Below are positions 15,283 through 23,781 of a stretch of 64,000 bases of DNA, piece by piece. Source of the stretch: Erwinia sorbitola (GTDB taxonomy: Bacteria; Pseudomonadota; Gammaproteobacteria; Enterobacterales; Enterobacteriaceae). Under the pieces are notes generated by a model. The model did no database searches. It worked only from the letters and a program-made list of their open reading frames with translations, and was not told the origin of the DNA. Numbering within the stretch: position 1 is the stretch's first letter; every line of letters begins with the position of its first letter. The DNA lies in assembly GCF_009738185.1 (NCBI RefSeq), contig NZ_CP046509.1:1305501-1369500 (forward strand), given 5' to 3'. The position numbers and the translations under genes were made by a program.

Positions 15283-15320
15283 GCCACTGGCCGCGTCTGT
15301 GTCCGGTGGCATCCTTTTTT
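15283..15320 (+). terminator. intrinsic terminator between hsdR and hsdM
   Basis: GCCACTGG (15283-15290) pairs with CCGGTGGC (15303-15310) with one G-T pair and a 12-base loop, followed by ATCCTTTTTT. It sits between the hsdR stop and the hsdM start. Confidence 0.75.
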
Positions 15321-15337
15321 AAGTATGGAAAGAAAAC

Positions 15338-16807
15338 ATGTCGATTAGCTCAGTCATTAAATCCCTTCAGGACATTATGCGTAAAGACGCCGGTGTGGAC
15401 GGCGATGCCCAGCGTCTGGGGCAGCTTTCCTGGCTGCTGTTCCTGAAGATTTTTGATACCCAGGAAGAAGAGCTGGAACTGGAGCAGGATGATTACCAGT
15501 TCCCGATCCCAAAACGTTACCTGTGGCGTAGCTGGGCGGCGAACAGCGAGGGTATCACCGGTGATGCACTGCTGGAGTTTGTGAACGACGACCTGTTCCC
15601 GACGCTGAAAAACCTCACCGTGCCGATCGATAAGAACCCGCGTGGCTTTGTGGTTAAACAGGCGTTCAGCGATGCCTACAACTATATGAAAAACGGTACG
15701 CTGCTGCGCCAGGTGATCAACAAGCTCAATGAAATCGACTTTAGCAGCAGCTCTGAGCGCCATCTGTTTGGCGATATCTACGAGCAGATCCTGCGCGACC
15801 TGCAAAGTGCCGGTAATGCGGGTGAGTTCTACACCCCGCGTGCGGTGACGCGTTTTATGGTTAACCGTCTTGACCCGAAACTCGGTGAGTCGATTATGGA
15901 TCCGGCGTGCGGTACCGGTGGCTTTCTTGCCTGCGCATTCGATCATGTAAAAGAGCATTACGTTCACACCACCGAAGATCATAAAACCCTGCAAAAGCAG
16001 ATCTATGGCGTAGAGAAAAAGCAGCTTCCGCACCTGCTGTGCACCACCAATATGCTGCTGCACGGCATTGAAGTACCGGTACAAATTCGCCACGACAACA
16101 CGCTTAACAAGCCGCTTTCCTCGTGGGATGAGCAGCTAGACGTGATCGTCACTAACCCGCCGTTTGGCGGCACCGAAGAAGACGGTATTGAGAAAAATTT
16201 CCCGGCAGAGATGCAGACCCGTGAAACCGCTGACCTGTTCCTGCAGCTGATTATCGAAGTGCTGGCCAACAAAGGCCGCGCGGCGGTGGTATTGCCGGAC
16301 GGTACGCTGTTTGGTGAAGGCGTAAAAACTAAAATCAAAAAGCTGCTCACCGAAGAGTGCAATCTGCACACCATCGTACGGTTACCGAATGGCGTGTTTA
16401 ACCCCTACACCGGTATCAAAACCAATATTCTGTTCTTTACCAAAGGTCAGCCAACCAAAGAGGTGTGGTTCTACGAGCACCCGTACCCGAATGGTGTGAA
16501 GAACTACAGCAAAACCAAACCAATGAAGTTTGAAGAGTTTCAGACCGAAATCGACTGGTGGGGCAGTGAAGCTGACGGTTTTGCCAGCCGCGAAGAGAAC
16601 AACCAGGCGTGGAAAGTCAGCATCGACGACATCATTGCCCGCAACTTTAACCTCGATATCAAAAACCCTTACCAGGGCGAAACCATCAGCCACGACCCGG
16701 ACGAGCTGCTGGCGCAGTACCAGACGCAGCAGGCGGAAATCAGCGAGCTGCGTAACCAGCTGCGCGATATCCTCGGTGCGGCTCTGGCTGGTAAAGGGGC
16801 AAACTGA
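15338..16807 (+). CDS. hsdM: type I DNA methyltransferase, HsdM subunit
   Basis: A 489-residue N6-adenine methyltransferase subunit. The N-terminal HsdM domain occupies about the first 150 residues; the SAM-binding motif I DPACGTGGFLAC is at about 187 and catalytic motif IV VTNPPFGG at about 270. FYTPR at about 165 is the usual HsdM lead-in. With HsdS it forms the methylase, and with HsdR the restriction complex. The length equals that of the EcoAI subunit. Its stop TGA overlaps the hsdS ATG (TGATG), so the two are translationally coupled. A weak GGAAAG precedes the start. Confidence 0.95.
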   Translation: MSISSVIKSLQDIMRKDAGVDGDAQRLGQLSWLLFLKIFDTQEEELELEQDDYQFPIPKRYLWRSWAANSEGITGDALLEFVNDDLFPTLKNLTVPIDKNPRGFVVKQAFSDAYNYMKNGTLLRQVINKLNEIDFSSSSERHLFGDIYEQILRDLQSAGNAGEFYTPRAVTRFMVNRLDPKLGESIMDPACGTGGFLACAFDHVKEHYVHTTEDHKTLQKQIYGVEKKQLPHLLCTTNMLLHGIEVPVQIRHDNTLNKPLSSWDEQLDVIVTNPPFGGTEEDGIEKNFPAEMQTRETADLFLQLIIEVLANKGRAAVVLPDGTLFGEGVKTKIKKLLTEECNLHTIVRLPNGVFNPYTGIKTNILFFTKGQPTKEVWFYEHPYPNGVKNYSKTKPMKFEEFQTEIDWWGSEADGFASREENNQAWKVSIDDIIARNFNLDIKNPYQGETISHDPDELLAQYQTQQAEISELRNQLRDILGAALAGKGAN

Positions 16808-18558
16808 TGGCTGTTGAAAAACTGATCACCCAATATATTGATACATGGACTTCTGCGCTGCAAACTCGCTCCACAGCGGGGCGGGGTCGTAATGGCAAAA
16901 TCGATCTCTACGGCATTAAGAAACTGCGCGAGCTGATTCTGGAGCTGGCGGTGCGCGGCAAACTGGTGCCTCAGGATCCGAATGATGAGCCGGCATCTGA
17001 ATTACTGAAGCGTATTGCCGCTGAGAAAGCGGATCTGGTGAAGCAGGGGAAGATTAAAAAGCAGAAGCCTTTGCCGGAAATTAGCGAGGATGAAAAGCCT
17101 TTTGAATTGCCGGTGGGGTGGGAGTGGGTAAGGCTCATCGATATTATGGCTGATATTCATTATGGATACACAGCTTCTGCGGATGAAACTAAAGAAGTAA
17201 AGTTACTGAGAATAACAGACATTCAAGATGATAAAGTTAATTGGGGAACGGTTCCCGGTTGCGACATCAGTGAAAGAATGGTTGAGCAATATAAGCTAAA
17301 TAACAATGATATTGTTATTGCTCGTACAGGTGGGACTGTAGGAAAATCATATTTGGTTGAGAATATGAATGTTTCTTCAGTATTTGCATCCTATTTAATA
17401 AGATTGAAATATCTGAGTCCTATGCAGGCTGGGTTTACAAAAGTATTTTTAGGCAGTCAGCTATATTGGCAGCAACTTTACGATGGAACGTCCGGTACGG
17501 GGCAGCCAAATGTAAATGGTAATACTTTGAAGGCAATAATATTACCAATAGCACCAATTAATGAACAGCATAAAGTGGTCTCCAAAGTTGATGAACTTAT
17601 GTCCCTTTGCGACCAACTGGAACAGCAATCTCTGTCCAGTCTGGATGCGCATCTGCAACTGGTAGAAACCCTGCTGGCAACGCTGATCGATAGCCAAAAT
17701 GCCGAAGAGCTCGCCGAAAACTGGGTACGAATCAGCCAGTATTTCGACACGCTGTTTACCACCGAAGCGAGTATCGATGCGCTTAAGCAAACCATTCTGC
17801 AACTGGCGGTAATGGGTAAACTGGTGCCGCAGGATCCTAGCGACGAACCGGCATCTGAACTGCTTAAACGTATTGAGCAGGAGAAAGCGCGACTGGTGAA
17901 AGAAGGAAAAATTAAAAAGCAAAAACCGTTGCCGCCAATCAGTGAGGATGAAAAACCATTTGAGTTACCGGAGGGATGGGAGTGGGTACAGGTTCAAGAT
18001 ATCTGTAGCAAAATCACTGATGGTGAGCATTCAACCCCTCAAAGAAGTGAATCTGGCCACTATTTGCTCTCGGCAAGGAATGTTACAAATGATGGGATTT
18101 CCCTTCGGGATGTTGATTATGTTCCTACTGAAGTTTTTAATAAAATAAGAGGTCGCTGCGATCCTAGTATTGGGGATATATTGATATCCTGTTCAGGAAG
18201 TATAGGTCGAATAGCGATGGTCGATAAGAATGATGCATATTCAATGGTCAGAAGTGCCGCTATGATTCGGCCTGTTAACGGGCAATTAAATCTTCACTAT
18301 CTGATGAGTTCACTTCAATCACCGTTTTTACAAACTCAAATGGTTAAAAGATCAAAGAAATCTGCGCAAGCTAATCTTTTCTTAGGCGCAATAAGTTGCT
18401 TGGTTCTTCCGCTTCCACCAGTCAAAGAGCAAAGTAAAATTGTCAATAAAGTTAATGAGTTGACAAAATTCTGTGAATCCCTTAAATCCCGTCTGCAATC
18501 CGTCCAGCAAACCCAGCTCCACCTGGCGGATGCGCTCACTGATGCTGCATTAAACTAA
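16807..18558 (+). CDS. hsdS: type I specificity subunit HsdS
   Basis: A 583-residue protein with two target-recognition domains (about residues 105-255 and 394-545), each followed by a helical coil with PINEQHKVVSKVDEL or PVKEQSKIVNKVNEL. The segments before each TRD are near copies of each other, from KLVPQDP through FELP.GWEWV, encoded by two 171-bp direct repeats. Both TRDs are markedly AT-richer than the conserved parts, as usual for swapped recognition domains. HsdS sets a bipartite target sequence, which cannot be read from the protein by eye. Start overlaps hsdM by one base. Confidence 0.93.
   Translation: MAVEKLITQYIDTWTSALQTRSTAGRGRNGKIDLYGIKKLRELILELAVRGKLVPQDPNDEPASELLKRIAAEKADLVKQGKIKKQKPLPEISEDEKPFELPVGWEWVRLIDIMADIHYGYTASADETKEVKLLRITDIQDDKVNWGTVPGCDISERMVEQYKLNNNDIVIARTGGTVGKSYLVENMNVSSVFASYLIRLKYLSPMQAGFTKVFLGSQLYWQQLYDGTSGTGQPNVNGNTLKAIILPIAPINEQHKVVSKVDELMSLCDQLEQQSLSSLDAHLQLVETLLATLIDSQNAEELAENWVRISQYFDTLFTTEASIDALKQTILQLAVMGKLVPQDPSDEPASELLKRIEQEKARLVKEGKIKKQKPLPPISEDEKPFELPEGWEWVQVQDICSKITDGEHSTPQRSESGHYLLSARNVTNDGISLRDVDYVPTEVFNKIRGRCDPSIGDILISCSGSIGRIAMVDKNDAYSMVRSAAMIRPVNGQLNLHYLMSSLQSPFLQTQMVKRSKKSAQANLFLGAISCLVLPLPPVKEQSKIVNKVNELTKFCESLKSRLQSVQQTQLHLADALTDAALN
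16960..17130 (+). repeat. hsdS internal direct repeat, copy 1 (171 bp)
   Basis: Encodes the conserved segment KLVPQDPNDEPASELLKRI to FELPVGWEWV before TRD1. The partner copy at 17818-17988 is the same length and highly similar; the pair could recombine and delete or swap a TRD. Confidence 0.85.
17818..17988 (+). repeat. hsdS internal direct repeat, copy 2 (171 bp)
   Basis: Encodes KLVPQDPSDEPASELLKRI to FELPEGWEWV before TRD2; offset 858 bp from copy 1. Confidence 0.85.
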
Positions 18559-18560
18559 GC

Positions 18561-18583
18561 GCCTGTACTTCAGGCTATTTTAT
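18561..18583 (+). terminator. weak terminator after hsdS
   Basis: GCCTG (18561-18565) pairs with CAGGC (18571-18575), followed by TATTTTATT, two bases after the hsdS stop. Confidence 0.5.
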
Positions 18584-18714
18584 TCGCCATTTTGGCCCTG
18601 GGCAGTGCTCAGAATCCTCACGTACTGCGCGTAAGCTCCGGTTCTTCCGCGCTGTCCGGGTCCAAACTGGCTGCAACAATAACGCCTGCTGGCTCAGGTG
18701 CTAAGGAACAGACG

Positions 18715-19821
18715 ATGCCGGTTCATCATGCTATCTGGCGGGTGGGAGATAGTCCTCAGCCGCTAACTATCAGCAAACTTGCCAGCGAGCAACTGCTGGA
18801 GAAGATGATTTTAAACGACCCCACTATCCTCTCCGATCAGTGGATGATCATCGGGCATCAGGAAAATACGCTCGATAAAGGGCGTATCGATCTGCTGGCG
18901 ATTGCGCCGGATGCCTCGCTGATCCTGATTGAGCTTAAACGCGACCGTACGCCGCGTGACGTGGTGGCGCAGGCACTGGATTAGGCCTCCTGGGTGGATG
19001 ATTTAACCGCCGATCGCCTGTCGCAGATCTATGAAAAATTCTCTGGTGGCGGAAATTTAGGGCAGGCATTTAAACAACGCTTTAATGCCGAACTGGAAGA
19101 AGAATCGCTCAATCAGTCGCATCAAATCATTATTGTGGCGGCGGAGCTGGATCCCTCCACCGAGCGCATCGTCGACTATCTCAGCAAGAAAGGTATTTCT
19201 ATTAACGTCCTGTTTTTCAAGGTATTCCAGCACGGTGATGAGCAGTTTTTAAGCCGTGCCTGGCTTATCGATCCTGGCGAAACGCAAACCAATGCGGCAC
19301 AGGCTACTGCCGCAAGCTCTAATGCGAAAGAGCCCTGGAACGGTGAGTTTTACGTTTCGTTCGGCGATCCACAAAGCCGCGTATGGGAAGAGGCTCGTCG
19401 CTACGGTTTTATTAGCGCAGGCGGTGGCAGCTGGTACAGCCAGACGCTAAAACAACTCCAGCCGGGCGACCGCGTCTGGGTCAACATTCCTAAAACAGGT
19501 TATGTGGGCGCAGGGCTGGTACAGAGTGCCGTTGAGCCTGCCAGTAGCTTCACCATCAACACTGAAGACGGTGAAAAGCGAGCGATGGAGGTGCTCAAGT
19601 ACAGCGATCTCTATCACCGCAATGCAGATGACCCCGATAAGTCCGAGTATTTTGTCCCCGTGAAGTGGCTGGAAACCCGCAGTGAACAAGAGGCGGCGAG
19701 TGAGGTCGGCTTCTTTGGTAATCAGAACACGGTCTGCAGGCCAACGGCACCAAGATGGCGACATACTATCGATAAATTGAAGCGTTATTTTCCACACTGG
19801 AACACGGAACAGTCTGAATAA
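18715..19821 (+). pseudogene. PD-(D/E)xK nuclease with PUA-like C-terminal domain, interrupted by an in-frame TAG
   Basis: One reading frame runs from ATG 18715 (AAGGA eight bases upstream) to 19821 and is broken only by TAG at 18982-18984. The first part ends KGRIDLLAIAPDASLILIEL..RDVVAQALD, with the D..E-x-K nuclease core; the frame resumes with ASWVDDLTADRLSQIYEKF. The usual sequence at this point is QALDYASW, so a Tyr codon has become amber. The last 170 residues (SGGGSWYSQTL, LQPGDRVWVNIP, GYVGAGLV) look like a PUA/EVE-type fold, a class that can bind modified bases. Lying behind hsdS, it may have been a modification-dependent restriction accessory. ATG 18994 could restart the second half. 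Readthrough cannot be excluded. Confidence 0.75.
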
Positions 19822-19835
19822 GAAGGGCAAGAACG

Positions 19836-20777
19836 ATGTCAGTTAACGATAAGGTGTTGAAGCTCGCCTTCCTGGGAGAATGGGATACGCTGTTACCTGT
19901 TCTTCGGAATTATCCTCATCTGATAAACCTTCCCAGCGAACCGAAAGGTTATACACCGCTGCATCAGGCTGCATGGCATGGTGCTACTCTACCGGTTATT
20001 GGTGAGTTGTTATTCCTTGGGGCTGACCGAAGCATAACTACTCACTCCAGACGTCAGACGGCCTATGACATCGTGATTGAAAAGCATAAGCGGCCTGATC
20101 TTGAATATATTCTTTTCCCAAAAAAAGTGACGATCGCGCAAATCATAAGAAAGGTGGTGCTCACTGAGCCACAGATATTTGAGGTGTATGACGGAAATCT
20201 GATTTTGGTTGATAAACTGATAGCAGCCTTCGGTGTGGAACTACGCCCGGATAAATTAGAAGAGCTTGAGAACAGACTACATCACCTCTTTTTTGCGTTA
20301 ACCGGGCAAACTATAAATGCTGAAAAAATGATTAAATTCGACGCAGCACAAGGCTTTTCATTTGACGTTAATCCTGCATTTTTCGGGCAAACATTTTTCC
20401 CGCTTATTTGCCGTACTGCACAAGCAGAACATAACCTTGTGGAGAGTGAGTGGGCCACGGTATCCGATCTATTTGAACCTTCACCCACTCAGTGGGGATT
20501 GCGCGGCGACCTCTTCTTGTGGCTGGAGATGCGACAATCCTTGTGCCAGGTGAGCCTGCCAAAAGATACTGATGAATTAGCCGATATTATTTCGGCGGCG
20601 TTTCAGGCATTAACCGGAAAATCATTGATTAGCCGTGTCGGTGACAACGATTTCTTTGTTGAGCGCTTTAGTCGTGGTGGAATGTCATCGGGATATGTTT
20701 CTTCGCTGTACTGGCTCAACGAGTTCATTCCACAACTGCAAGCCAGGTTGAACTGGTTGCAGACAGCCGGGTTATGA
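19836..20777 (+). CDS. ankyrin-repeat protein of the restriction island, unknown function
   Basis: A 313-residue soluble protein. The first 90 residues hold about two ankyrin repeats (KGYTPLHQAAWHGATLPVI, ELLFLGADRSITTHSRRQTA). The remainder has no motif I recognise; it is a mixed alpha/beta sequence with several aromatic clusters and no membrane segment. It starts 14 bases after the nuclease-PUA gene with AGAAGG upstream, so the two probably share a transcript. Its last codons abut the decayed integrase on the other strand. Small ankyrin proteins beside restriction genes can be regulators or defence accessories, but nothing in the sequence proves this. Confidence 0.75.
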   Translation: MSVNDKVLKLAFLGEWDTLLPVLRNYPHLINLPSEPKGYTPLHQAAWHGATLPVIGELLFLGADRSITTHSRRQTAYDIVIEKHKRPDLEYILFPKKVTIAQIIRKVVLTEPQIFEVYDGNLILVDKLIAAFGVELRPDKLEELENRLHHLFFALTGQTINAEKMIKFDAAQGFSFDVNPAFFGQTFFPLICRTAQAEHNLVESEWATVSDLFEPSPTQWGLRGDLFLWLEMRQSLCQVSLPKDTDELADIISAAFQALTGKSLISRVGDNDFFVERFSRGGMSSGYVSSLYWLNEFIPQLQARLNWLQTAGL

Positions 20778-20956
20778 CCCTATAACAAGCGTCTTCTCTC
20801 TCCCTTCAAATCGGTACCTCAGTCGCCACACTTTTTTCCCTGATGGGGGGCGAATAAAAATACCCCCCCGGCATCGGCCATTCAGTAAGCTCTATCTTTT
20901 GGTTTGGCGTTATCTATCTGCTTAACCGTCAGCATGCGGGCATAATCCTTGGGCAT
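20772..20956 (-). pseudogene. 5' remnant of a P4-type tyrosine integrase
   Basis: The minus strand from ATG 20956 reads MPKDYARMLTVKQIDNAKPK then DRAY, a TGA, MADAGGVFLFAP, and after a shift of one base in a run of six C it continues PSGKKVWRLRYRFEGREKT LVIGS before a TAA at 20772-20774. This is the arm-type DNA-binding N-terminus (DUF4102) of P4-like integrases with one nonsense codon, one frameshift and loss of the core and catalytic domains. It starts about 145 bases from the tRNA and reads away from it, the standard position of an island integrase. Confidence 0.8.
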
Positions 20957-21101
20957 TTTATTAAGTGCCCACAATATGCCCGGAAAAAATTCGGTGTAGT
21001 CAGTTCATGCCGGGTAATAATGCCAGGTAACAAGCAATCATTGTTAATGCACGCTATGAGAGGTTTTTGGTTATGAGGAGTAACGCGAGGTAATGATAAA
21101 A

Positions 21102-21176
21102 TGGTGTCCCCTGCAGGAATCGAACCTGCAACTAGCCCTTAGGAGGGGCTCGTTATATCCATTTAACTAAGGAGAC
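21102..21176 (-). tRNA. argW: tRNA-Arg, anticodon CCU
   Basis: On the minus strand the 75 bases begin GTCTCCTTAGTTAAATGG and end TTCGATTCCTGC, AGGGGAC, ACCA. The anticodon loop CTCCTAA gives CCU for the AGG codon. The acceptor stem GTCTCCT pairs with AGGGGAC with one T-G pair, and CCA is encoded. It matches E. coli argW apart from a few bases and, as there, lies beside yfdC. Its 3' end is the integration site of the restriction island. Confidence 0.95.
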
Positions 21177-21246
21177 AGCGGCGCGCAGTATAGCCTATTT
21201 AATGCCGCAGATTAACCACTTAACCGCCTGACTGCGCACTTTACCA

Positions 21247-22170
21247 TCAATCCGGATGATTTTCTGCCAGTTTCTTCTGTTGACGCTTCGCTTCAGCCGC
21301 CGCTTTTGCTTTGGCTTTGTTGCTCATATCATTACGGATCTGTGCATGGCTGATCAGGGCAAAGATAAAGGTGCCGCCGATAATATTGCCCGCCAGGGTG
21401 GGAAGGGCAAACGGCCAGATAAACTGCTGCCACGGAAGATCGCCATTAAACACCAGATAGAAAATCTCTACCGAACCCACCACAATATGCGCAAGATCGC
21501 CCAGCGCTACCAGCCAGGTCATCAGTACAATCACCCAAATCTTCGCGGCGCCTGCGGATGGAAACATCCAGACCATGGTGGCAATAATCCAGCCAGAAAC
21601 TACCGCATTAGCAAACATCTCGCCCGGGCTGTTCTCCATTACCTTTTGACTGATATTGACAAAAGCATCGCGCACCGCGTCGTCAAAAATCGGCATATGG
21701 TTGAATGCCAGCGCGGCCAGCGCCGTGCCGATCAGGTTGCCGCCTAGTACCAGCCCCCATAAACGCATCAGCAACAGGAAATTACCGCCGCTCGGTTTAT
21801 GCATCACCGGCAGTACAGCCGTTACGGTGTTTTCAGTAAACAGCTGCTGGCGCGCCATAATCACAATGATAAACCCGAAGGTATAGCCGAGATTTTCCAG
21901 CAAAAAACCGCCGGGAACATCATGCAGATTGACCTGAAAAATCCCTTTGGCCATCAGCGATGCGCCCATCGACAATCCTGCTGCTATGGCGGAGAACAGC
22001 AGCGCCAGGGCATCGCGCTCCAGCTCTTTTTCTCCCTCCTGGCGGATCTGTTCGTGAACAGCGGCAGCGCGAGAGGGCAGGGCCTCTTCATCAACCTCAA
22101 TCTCTTCACCCTGTTCACTCTCATCACTCTCAACCTGGTTTTCATTATCGTTTTGTGTGTTTTTCATCAT
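21247..22170 (-). CDS. yfdC: YfdC, formate/nitrite transporter family membrane protein
   Basis: A 307-residue inner-membrane protein with an acidic N-terminal tail (SDESEQGEEIEVDEEALPSR), six helices and a basic C-terminal tail. Conserved blocks match E. coli YfdC: SAIAAGLSMGASLMAKG, GYTFGFIIVIMARQQLFTEN, FPSAGAAKI and THIVVG-like AHIVVGSVEI. It belongs to the FNT fold (FocA/NirC), but its substrate is unknown. Two ATG codons sit in tandem (22170 and 22167); GGGGGA touches the first, so the second may be used. It follows argW by about 70 bases, the E. coli arrangement. Confidence 0.93.
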   Translation of the reverse strand: MMKNTQNDNENQVESDESEQGEEIEVDEEALPSRAAAVHEQIRQEGEKELERDALALLFSAIAAGLSMGASLMAKGIFQVNLHDVPGGFLLENLGYTFGFIIVIMARQQLFTENTVTAVLPVMHKPSGGNFLLLMRLWGLVLGGNLIGTALAALAFNHMPIFDDAVRDAFVNISQKVMENSPGEMFANAVVSGWIIATMVWMFPSAGAAKIWVIVLMTWLVALGDLAHIVVGSVEIFYLVFNGDLPWQQFIWPFALPTLAGNIIGGTFIFALISHAQIRNDMSNKAKAKAAAEAKRQQKKLAENHPD

Positions 22171-22301
22171 TCCCCCGGAGGATATTGTTCCCTCTCTAAG
22201 CGTAGCGGGTATTATCCGCCGTGAAGAAATGTAACTCGCATTAATAAGAAGAGTAACAAAGCTTTAACCCGGATGAATTTTTGCCCAAAAACGCCCTTTA
22301 A

Positions 22302-22328
22302 CCCGGTTTTTGTCGGGGGAAAACCGGG
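22302..22328 (+). other. stem-loop in the ccm leader
   Basis: CCCGGTTTT (22302-22310) pairs with AAAACCGGG (22320-22328) around a G-rich nine-base loop, about 85 bases before ccmA in the yfdC/ccm divergent spacer. It may fold in the ccm leader; I see no match to a known riboswitch. Confidence 0.35.
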
Positions 22329-22413
22329 CCAGGCCTGTCCTGGTCAGCGTAGGCAGACACACAGTTTGTGGTACTATCCTCCATCAAATTTAACAATATG
22401 CGATTTTCCTCAC

Positions 22414-23031
22414 ATGCTGGCAGCCCAAAATCTGACATGTGTTCGCGATGAGCGGACGCTGTTTAGTGAACTCAGCTTTACCGTTAAGGCCGGCGAAATT
22501 GTGCAGGTAGAAGGGGAGAATGGTGCCGGGAAAACCTCTTTGCTGCGCATCCTGGCCGGACTGAGCCGCGCCGATCAGGGCGAAGTGCTCTGGCAGCAGC
22601 GCAGCATTCAGCAGCAGCGTGAAACTTATCATGCCAGCATGCTCTACCTGGGCCATCTGCCGGGTATCAAAGCGGTATTAACGCCTCTGGAAAACCTCAG
22701 CTTCTGGTATGCGCAGCGTGCGCCAGATGAACTCTGGCAGGCGCTGGAACAGGTCGATCTGATGGGCTATGAAGAGGTGGCAGTCGCTCAACTCTCCGCC
22801 GGTCAGCAGCGGCGTGTAGCGCTGGCTCGCCTCTGGCTCTCAGCCGCGCCGCTGTGGATCCTCGATGAACCGTTGACCGCCATCGATAAATCCGGAGTGG
22901 AAACGCTGATGGCGCGGCTGGTAGAGCATGCCGACCAGGGCGGGGCCGTTATCCTTACCACCCACCAGGAACTGCCCGCTTCAGTGCGTAATCTCAGCCG
23001 TATTCGCCTCACTTCTGCCGGAGAGGCCTGA
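22414..23031 (+). CDS. ccmA: haem exporter ATPase CcmA
   Basis: A 205-residue ABC ATPase of cytochrome c maturation. Walker A is GENGAGKTSLLR (about 34-45), the signature LSAGQQRRVALARL (about 126) and Walker B PLWILDEPL (about 145). With CcmB it powers release of holo-CcmE from CcmC. I placed the start at the ATG 22414 because the protein then begins MLAAQNLTCVRDE, the usual length; the longer open frame upstream is out of family. The ribosome site is poor. The stop overlaps the ccmB start (TGATG). Confidence 0.92.
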   Translation: MLAAQNLTCVRDERTLFSELSFTVKAGEIVQVEGENGAGKTSLLRILAGLSRADQGEVLWQQRSIQQQRETYHASMLYLGHLPGIKAVLTPLENLSFWYAQRAPDELWQALEQVDLMGYEEVAVAQLSAGQQRRVALARLWLSAAPLWILDEPLTAIDKSGVETLMARLVEHADQGGAVILTTHQELPASVRNLSRIRLTSAGEA

Positions 23032-23690
23032 TGTTCTGGCGCGTGTTAAAACGAGAATTACGCATCGCCTTTCGCAGCGGCGCGGAGATCGTCAATCCGC
23101 TGTGGTTCTTTCTGATTGTGATTACGCTGTTTCCTTTAGGTATCGGCCCTGAGCCACAGCTGCTGGCACGTATTGCGCCCGGCATTGTCTGGGTGGCGGC
23201 GCTGCTCTCATCATTGCTGGCACTGGAACGGCTGTTCCGTGACGATTTTCTTGATGGTTCCCTTGAGCAGCTTTTGCTGCTGCCCGCGCCTCTGCCGCTG
23301 ACGGTACTGGGTAAAGTCGTCGTTCACTGGATGGTCACCGGCCTGCCACTGCTGCTACTGTCACCGCTGGTGGCTCTGCTGCTGTCGCTGGATTTTGCCA
23401 GCTGGCGAGCGGTCGCGCTAACCCTGCTGCTGGGCACACCTACGCTAAGTTTGCTCGGAGCCATCGGTGTCGGGCTGACGGTAGGGCTGCGTCGGGGTGG
23501 TGTCCTGCTGAGTTTGCTGGTGCTGCCACTGGCGATGCCTGTGCTGATTTTTGCCAGCGCGGCGATAGATGCCGCAGGCCAGGGGCTGCCGATTGATGGA
23601 TATCTGGCGATTCTTGGTGCTCTGCTGGCAGGAAGCGCCACGCTGGCACCTTTTGCTACGGCAGCCGCATTACGGGTCAGCGTACACTAA
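23031..23690 (+). CDS. ccmB: haem exporter permease CcmB
   Basis: A 219-residue inner-membrane protein with six hydrophobic helices. FWRVLKRELRIAFRSGAEIV at the N-terminus, the FRDDFLDGSLEQLLLLP block and the Gly-rich LGTPTLSLLGAIGVGLTVGL are characteristic. It pairs with CcmA in the ABC complex that acts on CcmC-CcmE. The start overlaps ccmA by one base, and 91 bases separate it from ccmC. Confidence 0.93.
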   Translation: MFWRVLKRELRIAFRSGAEIVNPLWFFLIVITLFPLGIGPEPQLLARIAPGIVWVAALLSSLLALERLFRDDFLDGSLEQLLLLPAPLPLTVLGKVVVHWMVTGLPLLLLSPLVALLLSLDFASWRAVALTLLLGTPTLSLLGAIGVGLTVGLRRGGVLLSLLVLPLAMPVLIFASAAIDAAGQGLPIDGYLAILGALLAGSATLAPFATAAALRVSVH

Positions 23691-23781
23691 CCGGCTGATA
23701 AGCAAGCCAGACAGGCCGGAGTCTGCTGTTTCACCGTTAACGAACTCCAGAACAATTTTTTATATTTGTGAGCAAATAATC

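Larger units (their letters stand above)
12523..21176. mobile_element. relic genomic island integrated in tRNA-Arg(CCU)
   Basis: The island runs from the degenerate att copy to the intact tRNA. Its contents are hsdR, hsdM, hsdS, an interrupted nuclease-PUA gene, an ankyrin gene and, beside the tRNA and reading away from it, the first 60 or so codons of a P4-type tyrosine integrase with a nonsense codon and a frameshift. Loss of the integrase body means the element is no longer self-mobile. The same tRNA, beside yfdC, carries the CPS-53 prophage in E. coli, so the site is a known hot spot. Confidence 0.75.

Noticed and set aside
16960..17988. Repeats in hsdS considered as a CRISPR or mobile-element trace
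   Set aside because: Two coding copies of 171 bp in frame within one gene, the normal architecture of type I specificity subunits.
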